Shown here: positions 44,328 through 54,559 of the stretch, in pieces
Numbering within the stretch: the stretch's first letter is position 1
Layout: each line of letters begins with the position of its first letter
From: Dentipellis sp. KUC8613
Taxonomy: Eukaryota > Basidiomycota > Agaricomycetes > Russulales > Hericiaceae
Reading direction: 5' to 3'
Assembly (NCBI GenBank): GCA_002286715.1
Contig: NSJX01000040.1
Coordinates: 115,194 to 179,193, forward strand
DNA length: 64,000 bases
Notes under the pieces: model-generated
The model's database searches: none
Told to the model about the DNA's origin: nothing
The model's input: only the letters and a program-made list of their open reading frames with translations
Program-made: the position numbers and the translations under genes

Positions 44328-47300
44328 ATGTTGGTGAGCGTCGTCGCGTCGCTCTTCTTCTCTCTGCTGTTGCAGTCGGTCACCTTGGTGTCCGGCCTGG
44401 GCTCCTCGTGCTCGGCTCCATTGGGCCCCGGTACCGCAGGTCCCAATGATCGTGAGTTGCATTGCCAGGACTCTCATGCACCAGTCATCATACTCATACC
44501 CCTTCAGCGTACTGGCAACAGAATATCCAGCACCAGGGAACTTCTGCCTTTGGTCCTGGTGGCTACCAAGTTTTCCGTAACGTCAAGGATTTCGGCGCGA
44601 AGGGCGATGGTGTGACAGACGACACCGCCGCTATCAAGTGGGTTGATATGGCTTCTCTGCGTTGTACATGCATACTTAGTTTCAACCTACAGCGCCGCTA
44701 TAAGCCAGGGTGGTCGCTGCGGCAATGGCTGCGGCTCCTCCTCGTAAGGCTCTTGACCGCTGCTCTAATCAATGGACAATTCATTGTGAATTCTAGGACC
44801 ACACCGGCCACGGTATTCTTCCCTCAAGGGTAATTACTCATTTTGAAGTCTACCCCGGTCCCTTGTTCAATTGGCGCTCGCAGAACCTACTTGGTGTCTA
44901 CCCCGATCCAGGCCTACTACTACACCGAGCTGGTTGGTGACGCGCGCCACCCCCCAACGCTCCTCGGCACGGCCAACTTCGCTGGCATTGCTATCATCGG
45001 TAAGAACCGTCCATTTCTTCCTCACGGTCGGTGCTGACCGCATGGCTTGCAGATGGCGACCCGGGCTGGTACGGCGACACGAACAACTTGTACGTATACG
45101 CCACCCGCTCTTCGTGTTCTAGATGGCATTGAACTAAAAATACACCGCGGATAGCTACCGCTCCATCCGCAACTTCGTTATCGACACCACTCGCATCCCG
45201 GCCACCAATACTGGGACTGGTATCCACTGGCAGGTTGCACAGGCCACTTCGTTGTACAACATTGTCTTCAATCTCAATGCGAATAGCAATACCGCTCATC
45301 AGGGTATGTATTTATAGTTTGTTTGGGGGAATTGTTGGCTGATTGAGGCTTGATAGGTATCTGGATGGAGAATGGAAGGTATTTGACGCGTTCATCGAAC
45401 ATCTCACTCAAAACGCTAACATGTTAACATCAATCAAGTGGAGGCTTCATGGGAGGTGAGAGTGGCATGATGTTCCCGCGATATGTTTTATCTCTAACTC
45501 CTTCACTCAGACCTCGTCTTCAATGGAGGCAGCTTCGGCATGTGGGTCGGGAACCAACAGTGCGTGTTCCCCAAGTGGATTTTCCGGTCTTGCCTGAATG
45601 TGTATCCCCTCGCAGATTCACCGTTCGCAACATCACCGTCAACAACGCAAAGACCGGCGTCTACAACTTGTGGGGCTGGGGTGCGTCTCTCCATTTTGCA
45701 GTTCACGGAAGAGATTACTGATTGCCATGCAGGATGGACGTTCCAGGGCGTCACTCTCAACAACTGCCAGGTCGGCTTCGACCTCGCTACTGGCGGAAAG
45801 ACCTCCGAAAACCAGGTATTTTTTGGCTCCCCGATGTGGATGGAGCTTGTACGATGTTGACTCTTCTACAGGGTTCCGAAGCGGTGTCCATCATCGACGC
45901 AGTGGTGACAAACACCCCAGTCTTCGTCCGCTCCTCCAAGGCCAGCACGGGCACCCTCACCGGCTCGATCGTGCTCAACAACATCAAGCTCAACAACGTG
46001 CCCACGGCCGTCGGCGTCGTCGGCGGCGCGGTCGTGCTCAACGGCGGGTCCACCACTATCAACTCTTGGGCGCAGGGCAACGTCTATACCGGCACCAACA
46101 CCAACGGCAGGTTTGTCCAGGATAATATTGCGAACATCCCGAAGGCCGGTGTTTTGCTTGATAGCGGTGGACGGATTGTCAGCAAGGGCAGGCCTGCGTA
46201 TACCGATTATGCGGTTTCGCAGTTTGTGAGCGTCAAGTCGCAGGGTGCGAGGGGAGACGGTAATACAGACGATACGGCGGCTCTTCAGGCTGTTTTCGAT
46301 AAGGTATGTCTCGCTTGACGGCCTGTCAAGTGTCGTATTGAAATGTTCTATGTCAGTACTCGGGCTGCAAGATCATCTACTTCGACGCTGGGACGTACAT
46401 CGTATCCTCAACGCTCACCATCCCTGCAGGCACCCAGATCGTCGGCGAGGCATGGTCGAACATCATGGGCTCCGGCTCGTGAGTACCCGAATTTCACCCC
46501 AAACTCTCAGCTCTCCTGACGAAGCTTCCAGCGCGTTTACGAACACGAATTCGCCGCAGCCCGTCGTGAAGGTAGGAACAACAGGATCTACGGGTATTGC
46601 CGAGATCTCCGGCATCCTATTCACCACAAGGGCGCCCGGTGCGTAATTACAGCACACACCGCATTATCTCCATTGTGTGCTGACTACACCCCGCGAGAAC
46701 AGCCAACGGCGCCATTGCGGTGGAATGGAACATACACGATCCTAGCGGCCAGCAGGCTGCGGCTGGGACATGGGACACGCTCATCAGGCTGGGAGGCGGT
46801 CAGCACTTTTTGAACTTCTCAGAGGATCTGGCACTCACTTCCGACCACTTGCTGAATTAGCGGCTGGAACTAACATCCAAGGCGGCCAGTGCTCCAATGG
46901 AACGACTCACACTGGCGACACTAGCTGTTTCGCCTCGCACACCGGTATACACATTACCTCGGGTGCTAGTGGCTACTTTGAGGTATGTGCCGTCCGCTAA
47001 GATCGCCATCGCAGGCTCAGTGTTCTCCTTTAGGGCCTCTGGGTTTGGCTTGCGGACCACGATGTCGATGGTGGAGCACAGATCACCGCGTACAGCGGAC
47101 GCGGCATTCATTCTGAGTCGCAGGGCCCAGTATGGATGATCGGAACTGGTGAGCTTTAATTGCACCTTTAATTCTACCGTAGTTGATGATATTCTCCTCG
47201 CAGCCTGTAAGACTCCTTCTGTGGCACGGTGCACTCGGGTATAGACTGACATGCTCTTCTAGCCGAACATCATACGCTTTACCAGTACGGTTTGATCAAC

Positions 47301-47843
47301 GCGAACAACCATTACTTGGGCCTGATTCAAACTGAGACGGTAAGGATCTACAACGTCGAGTCGAACTTCCATACTTCAAGGATTCTTATCTGTTTCTAGC
47401 CATACTACCAACCCAACCCCGCCGCTCCGGCGCCGTGGACCCCTTCGTCGACATACAACGATCCCACTGCTTTCGGCGGCGGCGACGCCTGGTCGGTCTA
47501 CGTCAAAAACTCCAACAATATCCTCGTCTACGGCGCCGGCCTGTACAGCTTCTTCAACGTAAGTTTCGATCTGAATCCGCGGCTCCGAGTCCAAGTCGCT
47601 GGTCCCGAGTCGGCCCATCTGACACACAATCTACCTTACCAGAGCTACAACGGCGCCTGCGTGAACACGTTCAACTGCCAGAACCAGATCATCGACGTCG
47701 ACTCGGCCTCGAGCGTCAGCTTCTACAGCGTGTCGACCGTCGGCATCGTCGAGCAGCTCAGCGTGAACGAGCAGGGCATCGTGCCGCAGAGCGCGAATGG
47801 GAACGGCTTTGCGCAGACGTTCACGGCGTGGACGCGGTCTTGA
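44328..47843 (+). CDS. Secreted GH55 exo-beta-1,3-glucanase
   Basis: Glycoside hydrolase family 55 enzymes release glucose from beta-1,3-glucan, in fungi for cell-wall remodelling or glucan turnover. ATG 44328 starts with a signal peptide (MLVSVVASLFFSLLLQSVTL, likely cut after VSG). Many small exons follow and build the two tandem beta-helix halves that define the family. Each half opens with the repeated motif: FRNVKDFGAKGDGVTDDTAA in the first and VKSQGARGDGNTDDTAALQA in the second. Other blocks: FFPQGTYLVSTPIQAYYYTE, SIRNFVIDTTRIPATNTGTG, IHWQVAQATSLYNIVFNLN, FGMWVGNQQFTVRNITVNNA, WGWTFQGVTLNNCQVGFDL, IIYFDAGTYIVSSTLTIPAG, TQIVGEAWSNIMGSGSAF, GLWVWLADHDVDGG, IHSESQGPVWMIGT, EHHTLYQYGLINANNHYLGL and YQPNPAAPAPWTPSSTYNDP. 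It ends FTAWTRS. Length is about 770 residues and the frame is intact throughout. Confidence 0.93.
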
Positions 47844-48539
47844 GGGAAGCTCTCGCTTTCATCTTTTGCGCCCTTTGGGGTTCTAATCTCTACGGGGGTG
47901 TTTGTATTTTTTCGGCTTTATGGTTGTGATGGTTTGGGGTTCTGGGTGTTATTTAGTCTGTTGCAAATTACGGGCATGTGTATGAGTATAGCAGGTGTAG
48001 GAGTAGCAAATAGACCCGTGAATGTTGATTCGAACCATGAGTCTTGCTTGAGGCCTCTAGCCCGGGTGCTTTTCGAGACATACTAGTAGTCCCCGACGTC
48101 CTTTCTGACTCTTGAGCGAAAAGCTTTCATTCTTGATGTCACAATTGACGATTGATATATAGATGATATCCGATATCTGCACAGTTACAGTACGATAAAT
48201 GTGGTAAGAGGGTCTGGATATAGATATATGTGCCATAGAGCTACACCGCCGTCACGTCCTCCTCTAGTATACACGGTAATGCATACGTGCCCATCCGAGG
48301 CCAACCGTCCGCAGTCCATTAGTCCGTCAATCGCACAGCCATGCTCCTCGCGTTCGCCGTTCGCTGACACGATCCCTTCCGACTTGCCGTTCATTCCCAG
48401 GGACCCACCAAGCCCACGAATTTTTGCGAATACAAGCGCGCCGCGAAGAATCTCCGCATCCACCATCCGTGGCGACTGTCCAGTCGACAGTAGCACTCCC
48501 ACCGCAGCTTCGGTCAATGTTGTCCGCTGAGTGAAATGA
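47844..48539. other. Convergent 3' flanks
   Basis: 696 bp between the GH55 stop and the Zn2Cys6 stop. AT-rich at 47880-48250 with GATATATAGATGATATC near 48150. A minus-strand frame of 144 codons (48185-48619) overlaps the end of the regulator gene but is probably 3' UTR. Confidence 0.45.
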
Positions 48540-50772
48540 TCACATGCTTGAAAGCTTTCGCTGCACGTTCTCGAGTTGATAATCTGCTCGCAGCGCGATA
48601 GCCGACGATCATCAGCCATATGAGGGCCCTGATAAAGGACGCCAACATACTAATAAAGGAGTTATTTCGAGCAAAGACAGACATAGTCACTTGAAGCTTG
48701 GCCAAAGAGGCTCGCGAATCAGCCTTACGGTCGGGCAGCGGCGTCGTCATATCAAGGGGGCTCTCGGCCGCGAGCTCGCGGATGAACACATGGGACGCAG
48801 CCGCCCATATAACCTGCCATCGTAAAACACGCGCCATCAGCATTATAAGACCTAAAGTGTGGATCACACTGTTGGAGCGTACGCCGAGCAAGGGGTTGAT
48901 TACGAGAAACTCGTGCGCCCTGGTGGTGTCATCCGCCTGCACGATGGCCATGGCCGACGCGAAGCACTTGCCGCGCGAGCCGGGGTCCTGCTGCGAGAAG
49001 ACGGAGTGCAGCTGGATGGACGCGGCCGCGGCGAAGAGATGGATGTTGTGCATCGTGCGGACGACGTCGGGCGTCGTGCCGCCGAGGTTGCCGAGCGAGA
49101 AGAGCTGGTTTTTGAACTCGTCGATGCGCTGGTCCAGGGACGTGAAGCTTGCGTAGAAGGCATTCATGTCGCCGAGCCCTAAACGCTATACCCATGAAGC
49201 AAAAACCGCATCAAGAGTAAATGGACGAACCCGGCTTCCAGCACGACGCGGAGTGCGTGGCGCGCTCGAAGAGTGCGGAAGCTGTGCTCAGCTGGGCCAT
49301 CAGGGAGTGGTTCTCCCAAGGCCAGCTCGTATTCCCTGCGAGAAAATTCTGCAAGGTGTTATTAGAGCGGAAGTCAGGATATGCAATACCCTGCAAAGCT
49401 CTGTTAATTCGATGAATTGCTGATAGCATGCACACATACCCTCTCATACGTCTCCATATCCAGTGGCCACGGCGTGTCAATTTGGGTACCAAGCATAGGG
49501 TCATTGGATATGATGGCTGGGGCGCCAAAGGCAACAGCCCAACATCGATCCATCGCAAACGTCGCCCACATGCCGTTAATCCGCTCGCCCTCCTCAACCT
49601 GATCTCGACATTCCGCGATGGGGAGCGGCACGATGTCCACGAAGCCGAGCAAGTTTTGGGGTGGCTCTGAAGCCCGGATACGATGAAGCTGCGATGTGAT
49701 GGCAAGCGACGCCGCTGTATTCGATTGCCGCCTGCCTTCGATATACTCGCCGACGATGTAGTGATACAGCGCGAGGAGAAGGTGGGTCTGGATTACTTGC
49801 ATGATCTGGAGCGATCGGGAGCACGCTAGACCGGCCCCAATGCAGCGAAGGGCTTGCGACAGGAACACGTTCTCGTCTGCGGTATTGCTGCTGCCAGTGA
49901 CGCGACGCACGATCGCAGCACCGAACAAGTACACGGCGTTGATGAGGGCGGGGATGGGTTTGCTGTCGTCACCATCTGGGAGACGGATATCACTGCGGAA
50001 TCGGCCTACGTGCATAAACCAGCCTAGCTGCGAGCTGTGCGCGAAGAAATGATCAAGCCTAGATGAAAAAGCTAAGAATGCAGCCAATCGGTAAGATCGG
50101 AGACCATTGCACACACAGCTGCTCAGCAGTTTCTGGCGACACGTAGTCGTCGCTACTGGACACAGTCGTATAAGCGGGGTTAGAAAGACCTGGGAATGCA
50201 CTCAACGTCAATCTCCAGTGGGAACGCATAAACGGCCAGCATACTACCACCCAGAAATACATCACCAGCTGCAGACGGTTCTGGTGACTGCGGAATGGCG
50301 ATTGATGATGACGGAAATCCGAATGTTGGCGACTGTTGCTCGGCGGTGTGAGGGCTATGAAGCAATACAGGCCTCGGGGGAGACGCATTAGGATTGTGGC
50401 CTTCGAGTTCTTTGATTCGAGCTTTCAGAGCGAGAATGTCGTCCTCGAGGACCTGTGTCTTGCTGCGCACTTGCACATCCATGTAGCCACACTCCTTGTC
50501 ACGGCCTGCACGACTGCAGGGTCCGCAGACAGGCTTCGCGGCGTCACATCTCTATCATTGAGAACGGGATAATGAGTGGTCAGCACACGAGCTGCAAGTC
50601 GGGAGTCTTGACGCATATCTGGAACCCATACCATTTTACGCCGCCTGAAAGAATATGTTTGTCACGGAAATTCTATGACAATTATGGAAGGTACCATTAC
50701 AGACCTGCAATTGGTACATGCCCTGCCTCTAGACAGGTGGGTAGTTGGAGACGCCAAAGACGCGGGATCCAT
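48540..50772 (-). CDS. Zn2Cys6 fungal transcription factor
   Basis: Fungus-specific DNA-binding regulator. ATG 50772 gives MDPASLASPTTHLSRGRACT. The zinc cluster is assembled over two introns as C-x2-C-x6-C-x6-C-x2-C-x8-C: RACTNCRRRKM, then RCDAAKPVCGPCSRAGRDKE with the last Cys in CGYMD. A coiled-coil linker follows (TQVLEDDILALKARIKELEG), then a Ser/Pro-rich spacer. The middle homology region (Fungal_trans-like) shows FFAHSSQLGWFMHVGRFRSD, PALINAVYLFGAAIVR, QIMQVIQTHLLLALYHYIVG, RINGMWATFAMDRCWAVAFG and PLDMETYER joined to NFLAGNTSWPWE. For the C terminus I favour a GTATGT...GAGCAG intron at about 48595-48661, which gives SFINYQLENVQRKLSSM and a TGA at 48542-48540, the usual ending of this family; reading through instead would end at 48514. 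It converges on the GH55 gene. Confidence 0.88.
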
Positions 50773-51448
50773 AAGGTATAAGGTATAGAAGGGAAGGGGG
50801 ATACTGCGGTGGGCCTTGACTGAGTCCAACGAGCCGCGGCCTTCAAGTGGCCCGGGCCCCTCGTGCGCTTGGAGTTGCAACGTTCGCGACTACAACAGGA
50901 TAACCTCCGAACTCTCCGAGATAAACGGCAAACGCAGCCGATAATTTGATTGGCTCCCGCACACAGCCCAATAATGTGATTGGCTGTCGCCTGCGGGCAA
51001 GAACGGCCCGAAATCCGCGTCGCGATCCCTGGATTGCCTTCAAGCCCCGACCGTGGCGGTTTGCGATGGGATACACGTCTCGGTCGCAGTGGACGGGGCC
51101 TGCTCCTCGACAAAGCTCAAGGTAGGACCCGTAAACTATTTTTGCCTTGATTTCTGAACACATTCTGAACGCGCTATGTCTCGGGGCTATCGACTGGTAG
51201 CGCTAGTTGTATATTGTACGTCACGAGATGACTCAGCATGATCAGCTATATGAATCATGATTTTTAACCATGGCCTCCACGACTCATGATATCGGTCGAC
51301 ATAAACCCCCTCGAGTATTGTTGCTACCAGACCACCGCCCGACAGGCGAAGACCCTGAGTGTCTGAGCGTCTTCATTCGAGCGGTTACCTTCTGCCACTT
51401 GATTTCTGCTTGTGCTTGTGCGCGTCCAGATTTGAAAAGTTACACCAT
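50773..51448. other. Promoter of the Zn2Cys6 gene and 3' flank of the Ap4A phosphorylase gene
   Basis: 676 bp. Two near-identical 16-18 bp words occur about 25 bp apart: TAATTTGATTGGCT(C/G) at about 50941 and TAATGTGATTGGCTG at about 50971. They may be regulator binding sites (they contain ATTGG, the reverse complement of CCAAT). No gene seen. Confidence 0.45.
50940..50986. promoter_or_regulatory. Paired CCAAT-box-like sites
   Basis: TAATTTGATTGGCT and TAATGTGATTGGCT lie about 30 bp apart, each containing ATTGG. On the transcribed strand these read AGCCAATCA, the extended CCAAT box bound by the HAP/NF-Y complex. They sit about 170-210 bp upstream of the Zn2Cys6 start at 50772. Confidence 0.5.
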
Positions 51449-52834
51449 TTATACACTATCGTCTACAGCCGGCCCATCGTTCACCTGTATTTCATGCACA
51501 CTCTGGCACCCAACGGCCCTCAGGATCGCCGCAGGCCCCTCCAGCCTGACCGCCTCGAGCTCCTCATGGCTCTTCACCAGCAGCATCCCCGCAAAGCCGA
51601 GCGCATTGATGCTGAGCGGGTCCCCCGTCGCACTGAGGACGTGCGTCTCCCAGCGCCGGGGGAGGACGTACAGATGCTGCAGCGTCAGCACGACGTTGTA
51701 CGAGGGCATGCCGGCCGGGTGGTCCTCCGCAAGGCGCACGGTCGAGATGCACAGGTCGAGCAGCTCCATGAACGCGCCGGCGAGCTTGTGCTCGAGCTCG
51801 TCCGCCGACGCGGAGGGGGGTATCGAGAGCCGGCGGATGTGGTTCGCGAAGGGCAGGTTCGGCAGTGCGAAGGGTTTATCTGCGATGATGGCGATCAGCG
51901 ACGGATGGGGGAGGGCGTCCGCATTCGGAGTAAGGTGTGACGGGAGGATGGCGAATCTGTCTGCACACGTACGTTCGCTTTCTATGCGGGCTGCTCGGGC
52001 GACCCGTTCCAGCGGGGGCCCATCCTCTTCCTCTATGGGGATGAACTGGAGGTGCTTATGCGGCTGGCTGGCGCCGCTCTGATCGCCACCTGCCAGTAGA
52101 TCAGTGTCACGGTCAGCAACGGGCATCGGACAGCCTGAGCGCCATACAGTTGTAGAATGCGAAGAAGTGCTGCCCCGCCTTGCGCGCGGCGAGGAGGATG
52201 CTGTAGGCGTGCTTGAGGTCCGAGGGTATGAGCGGCGACGCCTGGCTCTGGTAGTCTGCGGGCCGTGCTCAGCATCGCGGCTCGGATTCGCATACGGATG
52301 ACGGGTGTGGGCATCACACCCTCGGACCTTTGGTTACCATGAGGAAGTGATTGGGGACGACGGAGTACTTGTTCAGCTGGAGCGCATCGACAGGTGGTGC
52401 ATCAGAACACGATGATACAATCTTGACGGGTGATTGAGGTAACGACTGACCAGGATGGCATACTCGATATCCTCCTCTTCGTCTTTGAATTCGCCAACGT
52501 AAAGCGTGGAGTTGTACGGCGGCGCGAACGGATCTGGCTTCTTCGCTACCGCCGCAGCCTCGATGCTGGCAGCATCGAAGTGCGGCGTCGGGAGGTTCGG
52601 CTTGTGCAGAAGGGCAGGGCACAACCTGATTTCGAACTATAACAAACCAGCAGAGTAATTTCAGAAATCGACTATTCTCTCACTTCACGGTCTTTTGATT
52701 GGACGCACCTTAACCCCACAATCCTCGTGCTCGTGCACCTCGGAGGGGAAGAAGAGCAAATCGCCGGCCGTCCTCGCCTTCTCGAAGCTGGACGGGATTG
52801 CGGAGATGATCTGGGAGTGGACCATCTTGACCAT
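51449..52834 (-). CDS. Diadenosine tetraphosphate phosphorylase (ATP adenylyltransferase)
   Basis: Apa1/Apa2-type HIT-superfamily enzyme that phosphorolyses Ap4A to ADP and ATP. ATG 52834 in a CCATGG context gives MVKMVHSQIISAIPSSFEKA, then GDLLFFPSEVHEHEDCGVK, FEIRLCPALLHKPNLPTPHF, DPFAPPYNSTLYVGEF, LNKYSVVPNHFLMVTK, YQSQASPLIPSDLKHAYSIL and FFAFYNCGDQSGASQPHKHL followed by QFIP. The last motif holds the catalytic histidine (H-x-H-x-Q variant, here PHKHLQ). The C-terminal exons supply LPFANHIRRL, PSYNVVLTLQHLYVLPRRWE and INALGFAGMLLVKSHEELEA. It ends NDGPAVDDSV. All family blocks are present; about 350-370 residues. Whether it equals yeast Apa1 or Apa2 cannot be decided because many fungi have one copy. 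Confidence 0.92.
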
Positions 52835-53395
52835 GGACGTGTGGACTGTCGAGGGAGCACCCAGCCAAGATGGGAAACCGCCGACTCAACGATTCACACT
52901 GAAATTCGGGTGCGAGCAAAATATTCCGAAGTGGACGCGCTGGGACCTGACGTCCGCGCGCTGTGCCGCCGTTGAAATAGTCTCCCACATGCCAATTGCA
53001 ATAGGCTAAAGGGACTGAGAAACGAGGATGATTATGGCGCAATTCAAGTGCATCACTCAGCGTCGCAGGCTATCAATTCGACAAACACGCTGTCGATCTT
53101 CCATTGAACGCATCGCATCCAACTTATGTTCAAGAAGTCACGCGTCTCAATCATTGGAGGGGGGGAAGACCGTGAATTCGGTATCAAGCGAGCAAGGGTA
53201 AAATACAGGCACAAGAACCAGGTGCCGTAGGATCAAGACTCTCGGAACCCAACCAACAGCAGGCGGAGCACATATCAAAGGGGAGGAAAGAGTGGTACAA
53301 AAAAAGAATGCAAGGTGACGAAGAGACGCGGTCCCTTCGCCCCGAAACTGACTCCTCAAACTGCCGTAACCTGCAGACTCGCGACGGAGCCCGCG
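52835..53395. other. Ap4A phosphorylase promoter and 3' flank of the next gene
   Basis: 561 bp with no recognisable gene; frames of up to 110 codons overlap the Ap4A gene start only by chance. Confidence 0.45.
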
Positions 53396-54033
53396 TCAAG
53401 CTGCTCCTCCACGTTTCCCTCTGTTATCCTTTGCCTCCTTCATGACTTCTCCTAGAGCTATCGCGCGTCCGTAACACATTGCAGCTGTTAGGGACCACAG
53501 TGCTCCGTTGGTACCCTAGGATAGACAAGAGCTATGAGACAGTGACCACAATTGAAGTCAAGGGTGCCACTCACTTGATAGAATAAAACGGCGAAGAAGG
53601 CTTGTAGAATCAACCCGACAACCCGCAATATCAGACTACGATGTATAGCCGTGCCTTTCCAGAACGGTGCTGGATACTCCAACGAGGTCATGAGGATACC
53701 CAGAATCATGGAGATGATAGGGATAACAGGCGCCTTGACGATAAGTGTTATGAAGATTGCATCCTGCTTCGCGGGTCTGCCGAGATAACCGTAAGGACGA
53801 GGTTGGCTGGACGACGATGCGGACATGGCACGTACTGTAGACCTCCCGGGTTGCGCAGTGTGCCGTTCACAAAGTCCCAGAAGAACTTGCGGTCGATGAG
53901 GCCCCAGAATCCCGCCCATATGGTGTCTTGGATACCATGAGAGCGCGAAGTCGAACAGCGAGAGATGCCACTCACAAACAGAGGCGGTAATGGAGACATA
54001 ACGCGCATACTCGTGCCAAATAAGATTGCCCAT
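53396..54033 (-). CDS. Small membrane protein with three to four helices, unknown
   Basis: ATG 54033 gives MGNLIWHEYARYVSITASVY, spliced to TIWAGFWGLIDRKFFWDFVN, then DAIFITLIVKAPVIPIISMI followed by LGILMTSLEYPAPFWKGTAI, RSLILRVVGLILQAFFAVLF and, after a third intron, GTNGALWSLTAAMCYGRAIA with the end GEVMKEAKDNRGKRGGAA at 53396. About 155 residues with four hydrophobic segments. All three introns are canonical. This pattern (GNLIWHEYARYV..., RKFFWDF, LEYPAPFWKGTAIHRS) is one I associate with a conserved basidiomycete protein of unknown function; no enzymatic motif is present. Confidence 0.8.
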
Positions 54034-54559
54034 TTTATCTTTCAGTGTAGTCGTTCAACGATTGTGGATTGTGTAGAGAGCGCGGCTCCGGAGATGGAAT
54101 TGGAACAAGGAGATTGAGAGGGTGTGGACTGAAGGACGAAGAACCTGCTTGACGAAACGGAAGATGAAAAGAAAGGAAGAAACTGGCGGGGAGAGCACAG
54201 CTCAAAAGTTGCAGGAGGAGCAGAAGAAAGAAGGAAAGAAAGGTGAAGCTCGGGGGGCCAGCGAGGGCGGGAAGAGAGTTTATGATGGCGAGACCAGGCG
54301 CGGCGCGGGCTGTACTAGTCACCGATGTGATCCCCCGGCGTCTCACCGCCACAGCTTTCCGGCCCTTCCTCACCGAGGCACAATCACTCCCCGTACCATA
54401 TCCACGCTTTTAATTTTATATAGTATCCATTACGACGACTGTCCGAGTGTAATCCAATGCGGTGATAATACATATGCTACTCCGACATCCAGTAAACAAA
54501 GGTCGATGAGCCCAGCCAGTACTCGTACAGATAACATTCGACAGCAACACCCAACAAAT
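54034..54559. other. Promoter of the small membrane protein and 3' flank of the surface protein
   Basis: 526 bp. AAAGAAAGGAAGAAACTGG-type purine-rich sequence at 54160-54245 on the plus strand (C/T-rich on the transcribed strand), typical of fungal core promoters. No gene seen. Confidence 0.5.

Noticed and set aside
48185..48619. Alternative C terminus of the Zn2Cys6 regulator
   Set aside because: Splicing at GTGACT to reach this frame loses the SFINYQLENVQ ending expected for the family, which is obtained with the GTATGT...GAGCAG intron.
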